DNA of 64,000 nucleotides. Source: Batillaria attramentaria. Its lineage: Eukaryota > Mollusca > Gastropoda > Batillariidae. The stretch covers positions 193,501 to 257,500 of the forward strand of contig JACVVK020000205.1 of assembly GCA_018292915.2 (NCBI GenBank), in the 5' to 3' direction. A model generated the notes under the pieces. That model was not told where the DNA came from and searched no databases. It was given only the letters and a program-made list of their open reading frames with translations. Below are positions 51,050-59,142 of the stretch, in pieces. Every line of letters starts with the position of its first letter. Within the stretch, counting starts at the first letter, position 1. A program made the translations under genes and the position numbers.

Positions 51050-53262
51050 CAGTATTTTTTTCAAAGAATGGTACGGAACATGCACCCACAACCCTGAGAA
51101 GCAACTTATATCCAGTTGGAAAAAGAAATATGAACTAGAACAACTGAACAAACATAATCACAAAAAGACCAAGAAAGTACTATGAAAGGTACTTCTGCAC
51201 CAGACTGACACCAAGAATATGTATAGCTTACCTTTTTCCGTGCTGATGCAATACTGATCGCCGACTTCACTGCCTGTTGGTTTCAAGAAACGATGTCGTT
51301 TTTACAGGTTAGTCAATCTGTTTGCCACAAAGTGCTTAGAGTGTAAATGACAACAGCACTAAGTTATGTAAAGGAATCCTGGCTGAGAAGCAAAACCTTA
51401 TATCTGCGTGTTAGATGGAAATGAACCTATCGCACAAAATGGTCTATTAGCGTTGGCAAGTACTTTTTCTTTTACTGAACTTGTAATGTGACAGGAAGCG
51501 TGGAAACAACCAAGGGGTGAGCGGTGGTCTAATAGGTAGCGCGTCCGGATTAATTAGCCGCTGCGCTACTGAACGGCCGTCACCAATGTCATGGCGATGA
51601 AGCTTGGGTTCGAGCCCAGGTCGAGTTTGTGATATGTGATACCGGTTTTCCTGGCTGCCGGGCTGCTCATCGGGGGTTTCTCTCCGGGTTATCCGGCTTT
51701 CCTCAAAATTGTGTATTGGGTGGCGCTGCACCGCGGCGACGCGCTTCCCCCGGGGGAAGCAGCCCGAATTTCCCGAAAGGGACAATAAAGTAGTAAAAAA
51801 AAAAACCCCACAAAAAACCGGTGTCAGGTATGTAATGCATCTACAATTCTACATCTCTCTACGGAAGCGCTGAACAAGCAATGCACGAATAGATTTAAAG
51901 CTTGTAGATACATAATTAAAGTAAAATCAGGGCTTGTGGTAGATATTTTTTCTGAGGGTCAGCATGACTTCCAGCAGAAAAATCTGAGGGTCAGCCTACT
52001 CTAACAGACATAAACGCCGTACATTTCAGAGCGTCTGTGGCGACCGCTCTAACAATCGATTGCCGAAGATTGAAACTAAAACTGTGAAAGCTGTGCGTCA
52101 TGCTATCAAATTTGATTATCACGCGACGCACTCCTGCTCCAAAATTTTAAAATCTGTGCGTCAGTAAAACCTCCAGTGATTTTTTTTCTGCGTCATTTCG
52201 TGATTTCTGTGCGTCAATACGCACAGTTTGTGCGTTAACACAAGCCCTGAAAATATCCCATTTTGATCGCTTGTAGATACATAATTAAAGTAAAATATCC
52301 CATTATGATCGCTTATAATGAATGAAAAAGTCCACTTTAAAGATATATATTAGTATGTGATATATGTGGACCAAAACTGAAATACATCGTTACAAATGTA
52401 AAAAAAAACAACCCTGAAAGTTGTATAGTACTGCAGTGTTATGTGCATGCTACATCGGAATACCAAACAGCTTGAACACGCTTAGAAGAAAACGCACGAA
52501 ACAAAATAAGTTCAAAAATATTTGGGTAGTAAAGAGCGTTTTCATATATTTGGGTAGTAAAGAGCGTTGTGAAAGGACAATAAAATTGTGACAAGTGACA
52601 TGTACACACAGTGTTGATTATCTCAGTCTTGGACCTAAGCCGAACCAGCACGTGCTTCTTGCTGCACAGCACAGCACAGTTTACTCTCGGCTGAGGTGGA
52701 TTTCTTGGCTTCGTTCTTGTACTGATTTTTGAGGGTGCTTCCCTTGTGATGACACATCTCATGATGTGGATGATTACACGGCCGGCACCGCAAGTGCCTT
52801 AGTTCCCGGGCCGGGTTAACGCCGAGATATTTATGATAGGATGAGTGGAGTGCGGTCCTGTCACGCAAACAACATGGACCGCCATAGCATCATCATACCA
52901 TCCTCCTCCTCCTCATTATCATGCACAATGAAAACTGATTGGGAAATAATTTGTGTTATGTGTTGTCATCTAAGCATGTTTTGAACGTTTTGGTACTGAT
53001 CTTTTCTCAAACCGCTGGCAGTCTTTTGTGGTTCTGCTAACTGAAGCAAGCTATATTTTCAGGAACTTACCAGTTCCCAAAGTCCAACGGTGATTGAGCT
53101 CAGCGAATATCTTTTCCTCCTCACGTCCACCGAGTCCAGACCCACGCCGGTTCCTACGCATGCGCCGACACCGTTGCTGGTGGTGACCGCCTTCACTTCC
53201 GTTCCGGCCATGTTGTTTGTGGAAGTCCGGGCAGCGGAAAGTTCTGACGAGTTTTTGTTCAT
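35082..53262 (-). CDS. Tandem FYVE-type zinc-finger protein, 12 coding exons, unnamed
   Basis: Coding exons in transcript order: 53262-53071, 51273-51232, 48826-48565, 42193-42109, 41618-41396, 40642-40491, 39581-39443, 37970-37767, 37370-37173, 36629-36534, 35780-35661, 35189-35082. All joins keep phase, giving about 606 aa. Residues 1-165 look disordered, with R-S/T-Q-S motifs at 116-119, 122-125 and 145-148. A FYVE finger follows: C176xxC179, RRHHCR at 188-193, C195, C200xxC203 and RVCRKC ending at 273. Its loop is long (66 residues) and acidic, and no WxxD motif is seen. A second finger has C372/375, C388/391, C396/399 and RVCHDC (459/462) but no RRHHCR. A short helix follows (about 463-499), then a Leu-rich segment (532-571) and a basic tail. 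FYVE fingers usually bind PI3P on endosomes; that role is inferred. I do not recognise the orthologue. The donor of exon 6 (GTTAGT) and the N-terminus are least certain. Confidence 0.85.
35222..35562. mobile_element. MITE filling most of the last intron of the FYVE gene
   Basis: Terminal inverted repeats GCTGTTTACACT and GCTGTTTACATT (inverse complement at the right end). The interior is rich in CGGGTT/AACCCG words facing each other. It occupies about 340 of the 471 bp of the last intron. Superfamily not assigned. Confidence 0.7.
35610..35662. repeat. 13-bp direct repeat duplicating a splice donor
   Basis: GACATACTCACCT occurs at 35610-35622 and 35650-35662, flanking CAAACTTGG and an A-rich stretch. 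The second copy spans the exon/intron boundary of the exon 35661-35780, so GTGAGTATGTC exists twice. It looks like a target-site duplication around a tiny A-tailed insertion. Confidence 0.7.
36801..36968. mobile_element. Palindromic MITE, 168 bp, with 25-bp perfect inner inverted repeats
   Basis: TGACAGTGTTCACTGCCATG at 36811 continues five further bases and is mirrored perfectly ending at 36958. The arms extend outward imperfectly to TGTACMCC ends. TCA flanks both sides. Interior CATGACGTCATTTTG and related words recur at 27.1 kb. Confidence 0.8.
37642..37752 (+). mobile_element. SINE family A, 5'-truncated
   Basis: Starts inside the B box (CCCGGCTGGGG) and keeps the body and the GTGGTGGAAAAGGACGTTAA tail. 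It ends about 15 bp before the donor of the FYVE-gene exon 37767-37970. Confidence 0.82.
38005..38070. repeat. (TATTA)n microsatellite
   Basis: Pentanucleotide array of about 13 units immediately beside the pogo-like element. Confidence 0.95.
38083..39355. mobile_element. Non-autonomous pogo/Tigger-like element, 1273 bp, TA-flanked
   Basis: The left end CAGTGGACGCCGGATATAAG and the right end (inverse complement CAGTATACGCCGGTTATAAG) form terminal inverted repeats, with TA directly outside each (38081-38082, 39356-39357). The ends carry arrays of ACTCGGATATAAGAAA words facing each other. CAGT..CGGWTATAAG ends and TA insertion fit the pogo/Tigger branch of Tc1/mariner. A 36-bp block is duplicated inside (38272-38308, 38356-38392). 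The frame at 38085-38417 is translated repeat, not transposase. Lies in a FYVE-gene intron. Confidence 0.85.
39633..39780 (+). mobile_element. LINE RT C-terminal fragment
   Basis: The frame reads RNAAPTMWNSLPEPLREVSR then IQTFRKALKLL, the same terminus as the other CR1/L2-like fragments. No clear tail follows. Intron of the FYVE gene. Confidence 0.65.
40795..40975 (+). mobile_element. tRNA-derived SINE, family A, near full length
   Basis: Best plus-strand copy: the head GGTGGTCGAATGGTAGAGCG, anticodon-like ACTTCTAATG, and B box GAGTTCGATCCC resemble a tRNA. Then come CAAATATTTGTGCTGGC and GTGGTGGAAAAGGACGTTAA. Useful as family reference. Confidence 0.9.
41155..41315 (-). mobile_element. SINE family A, internally deleted tail
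   Basis: Antisense copy lacking the AACGTCCTTTTCCACC block; it has the GATATCAAAGACGGGGCAAC body and a diverged tRNA-like head. Confidence 0.78.
41947..42068 (-). mobile_element. SINE family A, head missing
   Basis: Antisense copy from GTGTTTGGGAGTTTAACGTC to the ATTTTGCACCAGC region. It stops before the tRNA-like head, about 40 bp from the FYVE exon at 42109. Confidence 0.78.
42870..43026 (+). mobile_element. SINE family A
   Basis: Plus-strand copy with GAATGGTAGACCGTTGGAC, GTGAGTTGGGATCCCGGC and the GTGGTGGAAAAGGACGTTAA tail. Confidence 0.85.
43670..43862 (+). pseudogene. Degraded THAP-like zinc-finger fragment
   Basis: From the ATG at 43670 one frame reads a basic N-terminus then QLCSAPNCSNNRQ, resembling the first C-x4-C of THAP fingers. 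After a frame change NTSFGIPVEK resembles the FHxFP segment, and after a second change LKWYVCMQC resembles the conserved Trp region. Two frameshifts and a poly-T/poly-A stretch show it is not functional. The final C-x2-H was not found. Confidence 0.35.
43980..44017. repeat. (CA)n microsatellite
   Basis: CA run at the end of the first internal direct repeat of the inverted-repeat element. A longer CA run sits at the matching place in the second copy. Confidence 0.93.
44290..44356. repeat. (CA)n microsatellite
   Basis: CA run of about 66 bp, positional partner of the run at 43980-44017. Confidence 0.95.
45430..46495 (+). repeat. Direct duplication, copy 1
   Basis: About 1.05 kb nearly identical to 47382-48495, including GCTGCAGTGAATTTTTCTAA, GGAGCGATTTTGAGATC, CTGGATCGGGCCTTCTATTC, a CA run, GACGTGCGTTTGTACCAC and a closing 26-bp palindrome near 46449-46474. 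The spacing between copies is about 1.95 kb. Similar sequence before each copy (GTCAGTGGCAAAAACGAAAC and relatives) suggests the unit includes much of the spacer. No gene seen. Confidence 0.9.
46720..46778. repeat. (CA)n microsatellite followed by (CT)n
   Basis: CA run of about 58 bp, then a CT run to 46799, in the largest FYVE-gene intron. Confidence 0.95.
47382..48495 (+). repeat. Direct duplication, copy 2
   Basis: Partner of 45430-46495. The main difference is a longer CA run (48191-48257 against 46231-46249). The rest differs by scattered substitutions and short indels, indicating a fairly recent duplication. Confidence 0.9.
49160..50215 (+). repeat. 150-bp satellite-like array with internal inverted repeats
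   Basis: The word GTTGGCCGA recurs at 49212, 49362, 49512, 49662, 49812 (as TTTGGCCGA) and 49961, a period of 150, 150, 150, 150 and 149 bp. Each unit holds TCATCTCGGCC and its complement GGCCGAGATGA, and GACCCAAAA against TTTTGGGTC, so every unit can fold. The right end is less regular. Open frames (e.g. 49508-49960) are translations of the repeat. In a FYVE-gene intron. Confidence 0.93.
50340..50384. repeat. Poly-T and poly-G tract
   Basis: A T-run then a G-run after AT-rich TTTATTTATTT sequence. Confidence 0.9.
50694..51055 (+). mobile_element. LINE RT C-terminal fragment with GT and TAG repeat tail
   Basis: A degraded frame gives a TVSQFKSNLKTYLFRQAFGL-type end. A GT run (50880-50942), a GCGC end and a TAG trinucleotide run (50989-51048) follow in place of the usual ATT repeats. 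Confidence 0.72.
51513..51803 (+). mobile_element. tRNA-derived SINE, family C
   Basis: Second copy of the family at 19973-20284, sharing head GTGAGCGGTGGTCTAATAGG, GTGATACCGG, GTTTCTCTCCGGGTTATCCG and the GAAGCAGCCCGAATTTCCCG end, then A-rich. In the first large intron of the FYVE gene. Confidence 0.87.
51928..52249. mobile_element. hAT-like MITE, 322 bp, inserted in a tandem repeat
   Basis: Ends CAGGGCTTGTGGTAGA and inverse complement CAGGGCTTGTGTTAACGC. The interior repeats GTGCGTCA words. The host sequence GTAGATACATAATTAAAGTA (next bases AAAT) lies directly left of the insertion and again intact at about 52272, so one repeat copy acts as an empty-site reference. The flanking duplication is about 5 bp (AAAAT) or degraded. 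Confidence 0.78.
52727..52945 (+). mobile_element. SINE family B, 5'-truncated
   Basis: Begins at GAGGGTGCTTCCCTTGTGAT and shares GTGGATGATTACACGGCCGG, GATATTTATGATAGGA and the final CATCATGCACAATGAAAA-like end with the copies at 11.5 and 59.1 kb. Confidence 0.82.
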
Positions 53263-53467
53263 GTTGACGGATCTGCACAGAACAGAACACCCACAATACA
53301 GCGATAGAGAAAGGTTCTGTACTATTCTGTGCGGCCCAGTAGCCACTGAGGTAAAATTAATGAGAAAATGACCACGAAGGCGCCTCTGTATTGGCGAGCC
53401 CAGCGGCTTGGTGATAAGGGCAATGCGCTTGGAAAGGCATTCAAGTAACTTTGCTATTGATAGGCTG
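53263..53467. other. Sequence just upstream of the FYVE-gene ATG exon
   Basis: An acceptor TTCTGTTCTGTGCAG ends at 53273, ten bases before the ATG, so the exon is probably internal and an upstream exon exists. The frame stays open across these ten bases. Confidence 0.5.
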
Positions 53468-53660
53468 CAATCAATCTGGTAGTTTTGGGGGCGGCAGGTG
53501 GAGATGTGGAAGCGACCCCTGCCGCCAATGCAAGGGGTCGGGGTTCGAGTCCCACTTGGGGGATTTTACCTCTAGTCAGTGTATAGCCGGCATCGTTCAT
53601 TCGGGCCGGTCAGTCGTTGAGTGTTTTCTCTGGGTACTTTGGCTTTAACCCCCCCCCCCC
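53468..53660 (+). mobile_element. tRNA-like SINE fragment, another family
   Basis: GGGGTTCGAGTCCCACTTGG resembles a B box with flanks, followed by GGGATTTTACCTCTAGTCAG and a GTTTTCTCTGGGTACTTTGG end. No second copy was noticed here. A C-run and CA repeat follow at 53649-53682. Confidence 0.5.
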
Positions 53661-54118
53661 CCCCACACACACACACACACACTCTATTCAAGCCAGAAAA
53701 AAAAAATGAATGCAAATCTACATTCCGAAACTTGAACAGCTGAGCTGACCCTGCACACCACCAGTGTGTTCGATCCGCTGTGTGAGTGAATGCGCGTGAT
53801 TCACGTGAGCGTGCGTGTTGGCCATGCATTTGGGTGAGGCAGGGCCTATACTTTTACACATTATTACCGGTATTATTATTATTATTATTAAGTTTGTTTT
53901 TTTCTCACGCTCATGCCAAGGCAGGCCGCATTAAACACACGGGACCATGTTCTGATTTTGCAGGGTGTGCTGTTATTCCGTTCTTGTTGTTGTCGTCGTT
54001 GCTGTTGTTGCCTCCGTCTCATTCCAGACTCGTGCTCACTGCATAGGATTTATTTTTGTGTCTGAAATCTACTGTTGCAGCTTGTCTCTCCTCCAATGTT
54101 CTTCTTGCACGGATTTCA

Positions 54119-54187
54119 AAAATTTGCTATCACCCGTATGTGGTGGAAAAGGACGTTAAGCCCCCAAACACCCACCCCACCCACCCG
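54119..54187 (+). mobile_element. SINE family A tail fragment
   Basis: Only TATCACCCGTATGTGG, TGGAAAAGGACGTTAAG and the CCCACCC end remain. Confidence 0.65.
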
Positions 54188-54495
54188 AAAATTTACATAA
54201 CTGTCTGCGTACTGCACCTCCGATTCATCCAGCCTTCCAAAGAACAACCAGTGAAATCACCTGAAAACGGATCCTACACATCCAGCCGTCGGTTTATTGG
54301 ACCTTTGCCCATCAGCGGGCGTTATCAGTCTGTTGTCCGGACAGCTTAAAGAAACTATGCGCGTATTGAATGCAAGGGGAAATGCCACTTACACAGCTGT
54401 AAGGCTGCTTGCAGAATAAGGTGATGCACTGCTTGGTCATTGAGACCGTATTTTTAACTTTACTGATTCTAATATCCATACATATAAATGAACAG

Positions 54496-54533
<38 letters not shown>
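54496..54533. repeat. (GTCT)n microsatellite
   Basis: Tetranucleotide run of about nine units. Confidence 0.93.
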
Positions 54534-54534
<1 letters not shown>

Positions 54535-54739
54535 GCGCGATAAAACCTAACTTCGAGTTCTCCATATCGTGATCAAAACTGGTGGGTGTACTCAGGAAAA
54601 CCCCGGGTTGGTTCTGTCGAGGAAAAAAATCGGAAAATCGGAGCTTAACGTCTCTTTCTACCACGTTTCGCCAAACAGGGAGACCACAAAAAACAATTTA
54701 GAGTTCTCTTGTCGCGATCAAAATTGTTGTACACCAGAC

Positions 54740-55440
54740 ACCCGCTTATAGTCTCACTACGTTTGTCAGGCATACAACAACACCGTGGAAAACTTGTAAT
54801 CGAATGCGCTAAATCCGTGCGTCAGAATCAGTCACTTGGGTCACAGTATAACATCTGAAACCGTTTGTGTTGACTCTGGCCGGCGCGCATGTGTGGTTCT
54901 AGAAGCGTACAGCACACTGAGCAGACGACGTTATGAAATTGGTCGTGGACTGCGGGCCAACTAGACGGCGCTGGTTGGTGGCTATTTTTAGTAGATTTTT
55001 CGAGTCCTTTTCAGTTCACGAATAGACTGCAGGCTCAAAGAAAGTCGCATTTCTCGCGAAAGGGACCGTAAGTCGCGCTAGGCCGAACGCCGCTTCAGGC
55101 GAAAAGAGTGCCGGGGGTCAGTATGGCCGCCTTGTGAGTAGCCAACTTCAACTGCTGATATCTCTGTCAATTTTAGTAGTACAGCTTTCATTCTCACATT
55201 GAATTAAACTGCATAACCATGTAGATTGCAGTGATACACATATCTCAAAATTGATAATTTTTGACTTATGGTCCCTTTTTTGAGAACGGGTCACATATTA
55301 GAAGCCACAAAGTCACGAAAACGGTTGCGACGGTCAAATGAAACATGTTACTACTATCTGGCAAATAACGTTAGAGATTCGAAAGCGGCAGTGTTCCATC
55401 TCATCGGCGTTACGAATATAGAGACTTTTAATGGCAACAG
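54740..55440 (+). repeat. Paralogous segment, copy 1
   Basis: Matches 57390-58645 in order: GTGTTGACTCTGGCCGGCG, CACTGAGCAGACGACGTTAT, GGTGGCTATTTTTAGTAGAT, TCAAAGAAAGTCGCATTTCT, GGTCAAATGAAACAT and TTAGAGATTCGAAAGCG. It lacks the foldback and LINE insertions of copy 2 but carries its own MITE at 55059-55277. No coding function seen. Confidence 0.85.
55059..55277. mobile_element. MITE present only in copy 1 of the paralogous pair
   Basis: Termini AAAGGGACCGTAAGTCG and the inverse complement of AAAGGGACCATAAGTCA. The matching place in copy 2 (about 58252-58260) lacks these ~219 bp, confirming an insertion. Confidence 0.75.
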
Positions 55441-55617
55441 ATGCTGCATAGCTAGTCATACGCCGCGTGCTGCGAGCACACCGCTAGCAGCTGTAGTCAG
55501 ATACAATGCGTTTTTGTTCAACCGTGCGTTGCGTTACCGTTCTGTCGCCAATAAAACGGCGAAAATGAGGCGGAAATAAAGTGCCTCGTTTGTGATTTCA
55601 CTGTTGTGTATAAACAC

Positions 55618-56113
55618 ATGTACACAAACACACCTCTCTCTGTGTCTGTGTCTGTGTCTGTGTCTGTCTGTCTGTATATCTCTGTCTGTCTGTCTGTCTC
55701 TCTGCCCCCCCCCCTCCCCAGGCACGAAAACTGACTGATAATGTTAACTGCCCTCACCCTTAATAACAAATGAAGTTTCATTATTCATTATTCTCTCTCT
55801 CTCCCCCCCCCCCACCCCCCCGGCGTTACTCTGTTAATCTCTCTCTCTCTCCCCCTCCCCCCCCCCCCCCGGCGTTAAGCTCTCTCTCTCTCTCTCCCCC
55901 CCCCCCACCCCCGGCGTTAATCTCTCTCTCTCTCTTATTGAAAAATAAAGTGTCATTGTCATTGTCATTCTCTCTCTCTCTCTCTCTCTCTCAACCCCCC
56001 CCCCCCCCGGCGTTAAGCTCTCTCTCTCTCTCTCTCTTATTGAAAAATAAAGTGTCATTGTCATTCTCTCTCTCTCTCTCATTAAAAAAATAAAGTGTCA
56101 TTGTCATTGTCAT

Positions 56114-56208
<95 letters not shown>

Positions 56209-56244
56209 AGTGATGTAAAACTCCCAAACACCCAACCACAACCA

Positions 56245-56311
<67 letters not shown>

Positions 56312-56330
56312 ATATTTTTTATATAGAATC
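55618..56330. repeat. Complex simple-repeat cluster
   Basis: GTCT/GTGTCT, CT, poly-C and CA runs alternate. The phrases CCCCGGCGTTAA and TTGAAAAATAAAGTGTCATT (with TGTCATT doublings) recur several times between CT runs, so the cluster grew by duplication of compound units. CA runs at 56133-56199 and 56266-56309. All frames here are artefacts. Confidence 0.9.
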
Positions 56331-56564
56331 AGTCCGGTACACAGCACGGTGCGTAGCATCTGTTTGTTTCATTTTGTGTTTCACTGTGAATGAGCTCCGC
56401 GATAGCACTGGCGGAACTGCAGCGCGAAAACAATCGTTACAATATCCCAGTCGTTATCCCAATCTACTCCTAGTGCAAATCTGATACGTGCTCGTACAAC
56501 AAACCACAGGGGCCCAAACTGTACGATATTGAAATGGACCCGAGTACACTGCACTCTCACTAAC

Positions 56565-57000
56565 TCATGCCCGTTATGCCGTCTGGCATGTAGGGCAGCA
56601 ACAAAGGATCGCCACTCCTGCCGGTACTGGGCCAGCTTCTGAATGATTCCTCAGGTGTGATGGAGTGTCTTGAGCTCCCCTTGTTTTGGCACTCAAGACT
56701 TCCATCTTCCTGTCAGTGGCTTCCTTTCGGCTTTCACCACTGTCATTCATGCGAGTATCTTCCGATATGACTCCGAAAGCCCGTCACACCTAGTAGTGCT
56801 GATTTCCTCTGTTGCTGTTTCCGTAACATGGCTGTTTTCCGGAACAGGATTGTTAGCCCTGTGTTCAACCCCCATACCTAGAAGACCAGTGGATCGCACT
56901 TCGCCAGGTCTCTACCCTTTGACCTGTCCGGCTTGGGTGGCCGTACCAGGAGACGAATTCAGTCTCCCGCCGGCATAGCTCTAGGGGTCACTGAGACACG
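56565..57000 (-). mobile_element. Degraded transposon 3' fragment (low confidence)
   Basis: The minus strand near 56570-56650 reads QKLAQYRQEWRSFVAALHAR, which resembles the C-terminal end of some retrotransposon polyproteins. The plus sequence CCGCCGGCATAGCTCT with CACTGAGACACGCAAGC looks like a dispersed element end I have seen in other animal genomes. The family is not assigned. Confidence 0.35.
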
Positions 57001-57110
57001 CAAGCCCACCGACCTACACTGCAGTAGTGTGAAGCTCTAGTGTTTTTGTAGCAAGCATTTGAATCGTGCACACTGACATCGAGATTTGCAAACTCGAAAG
57101 TAACACGTAC

Positions 57111-57162
57111 CTGTAAACTTTGTACATTCTTCCCGGCCTGCAGTTTGATCACTGAACTCCCA
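57111..57162 (-). CDS. Candidate upstream exon of the FYVE gene
   Basis: A 52-nt segment lies between a strong acceptor (TTTTTTTTGACACAG) and the donor CAG/GTACGTG on the minus strand. It contains an ATG at 57127-57125; spliced to the acceptor at 53273 it reads MYKVYRSVN and then enters the known frame at MNKN. The protein would become about 615 aa. Alternatively it is a 5' UTR exon or a chance match. Transcript data are decisive. Confidence 0.4.
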
Positions 57163-57530
57163 CTGTGTCAAAAAAAAAAGTGTTTCGCACAGACGCCGCC
57201 ACTGTTGAGCCAGTGGTCTTCCCAAAGGCTGTCTTAGAACTCGGTAAACTTGTAATGTTGCCATCGTCCCCATACGAACTGTACTCCCTGCTCGAATTTA
57301 CATGTACAGCCGCGCCCATTGTGAATCGTCTGCTCCTCACAAACTGGTGACGTCCCTTCAGACGGTCACCCGGATGTGCCTGTCAACATTGGATTATGAC
57401 ACGGATACAACAGGCGGCGTGTGGAAACCTTTTCAAAGACTGTGGTTAACGTGTGCATCAGAATCAATCATTCGTGTCACAGTGTAACGTGTAAAACCAT
57501 TGTGGTGACTCTGGCCGGCGTAAATGTTGT

Positions 57531-58104
57531 CCTGGGCCCGCATGTAAAAGTTGGGGTTAGGGAGTTAAGCCCCGCGTAAGAATCTAACCTCGAACTAAAC
57601 TAACTCTAGGGTTAAATTTTCTGTTGTTTTGTGTTTTACATCAGGAAGCGGGTCCATTCCAGCAAGGTGCCTATGCCGTTATAGAGGGATTTTTGTCTCT
57701 CTTTCTTCGCTTCCTTTTAAAAAAAAAATTGTTTTAAGGTTTCTTTTGTCCTAGCCTGGGTTAGGCCCGTAGCCGTGGGTTAAATTATCGTCGCGTTTTA
57801 CATACGAGACCAGGGCTCGCATGTAAAAGTCGAGGTTAGGGATTTTAACCGCGAGCTAAACTACCTCTAGGGTTAAAGTTTCTGTTTTTTTGTTGTTGCT
57901 TTTTGTGTTTGTTTGTTTGTTTAACCAGGAAGCAGGTCCATTCCACCATGGTGCCTAAGCCGTTAGAGAATTTTTTTTTTTTTTTAACCTTTCTTCGCTT
58001 CCTTTCTTTGTTTAATTTTGTTTTGTGGGTTTCTTTTGTCATAGTCTGGTTTAGGCCCGTAGCCGTGGATTAAATTAACCTCGAGTTTTACATGCGGGCC
58101 CAGG
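57531..58104. mobile_element. Foldback/MITE dimer with 19-bp perfect terminal inverted repeats
   Basis: CCTGGGCCCGCATGTAAAA at the left is exactly mirrored at 58086-58104. Two head-to-tail units of about 280-290 bp share GGAAGC(G/A)GGTCCATTCC, TTTCTTCGCTTCC, GGTTTCTTTTGTC and TAGGCCCGTAGCCGTGG. The junction near 57795-57830 contains degraded inner termini. A single third unit lies at 60070-60750. Confidence 0.83.
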
Positions 58105-58328
58105 AAGTGTACCACGCACTGAGCAGACGACGTTATGATTTGGTTGCGGTCTGAGGACCAGCTGGACGGCGCTGATTGGTGGCTATTTTTAGAAGATTTT
58201 CCCAGTCTCAGTCTGTTCAGGAATGGACTGTGAGTCTCAAAGAAAGTCGTATTTCTTTAAAAGTAGAAGCCACACAAAGTCCCGACAAAAGTCGTGATGA
58301 CCAAATGAAACATCCCTCAATGTGGCAA

Positions 58329-58554
58329 ATAAATGCAGCGCCGAAATTGTGGAACTCTCTCCCTGAGACAGTGAAGGAGGCAGTCAGCATTACCGCATTC
58401 CGGAAGCGCCTGAAGACTCATCTCTTCAGTGCCTCACCCCAGTAATCATCTACAGCTTTTTTTTTTTTTTTTTTTCTCACTATCTTTCCTTTCAAAACCT
58501 CTCCCTATGCGCCGTAAGCACTCAGTTAGGGTGGAGCCGTGCGCTATATCAAGT

Positions 58555-58586
<32 letters not shown>

Positions 58587-58587
58587 C
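58329..58587 (+). mobile_element. LINE RT C-terminal fragment with (ATC)n tail
   Basis: The frame reads NAAPKLWNSLPETVKEAVSI then TAFRKRLKTHLFSA, followed by GCGCTATATCAAG and ATC repeats. Comparison with copy 1 of the paralogous segment shows it is an insertion. Confidence 0.82.
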
Positions 58588-58645
58588 CTTAGAGCTTCGA
58601 AAGCGAAGCGTTTTCCATCGAGGCGGCGCTACGAGCATAGAGCAT

Positions 58646-58649
58646 CGTA

Positions 58650-58681
<32 letters not shown>

Positions 58682-59017
58682 CGAAACCGTTCAATTCATA
58701 TGTGGTGATGAACTTTGAAGTTTAAAAAAAAAAAACGAACAAAAAAGAAAACAGAAAGAATTAGCGTCGTATGTTGTGTTGTGTTTCTATAGAAAGCATT
58801 TGTATTGTGCACATTGTGCTACATTTTTGCATAAAAGTGCCAGTGAGCACTCGCGCTATGTACTGACTATATATTGTTAGACTGTACATTCTGATGAGTC
58901 GTCTTAGCGTAGATCTGAAACACCAGTCGGGAGTATGCTTAAAATCGAAAAGGGGGTGGGCGTTAAGATGATGTGGGTGTAGCAAGAGAGGCTGGGCAGA
59001 CAACCAGAACGATCAGA

Positions 59018-59054
<37 letters not shown>

Positions 59055-59142
59055 CTTTGTTTGTTTTTTTTTTTGTTTTTTTTAAACGGCAAGTTTGAAA
59101 AATTCGTTACAAGACCAAAACTTCCGCGTTTCCAATTGTTTG
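58646..59142. other. Intergenic, no gene recognised
   Basis: CAA repeats (58652-58680), an A-run, and a CT run (59022-59052) are the only notable features. A stretch near 58780-58820 resembles 57040-57080, so a further degraded duplicate is possible. Confidence 0.4.

Larger units (their letters stand above)
57390..58645 (+). repeat. Paralogous segment, copy 2
   Basis: Partner of 54740-55440. Two insertions absent from copy 1 interrupt it: a foldback dimer (57531-58104) and a LINE fragment (58329-58587). Confidence 0.85.

Noticed and set aside
53051..53296. Alternative frame through the first FYVE-gene exon (starting IRQHEQKLVRTF)
   Set aside because: It does not match the phase of the next exon, while the MNKN frame does.
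55268..55579. 103-codon frame starting MVPFLRTGHI
   Set aside because: It starts in a MITE end and continues in duplicated non-coding sequence; the paralogous copy does not keep the frame.
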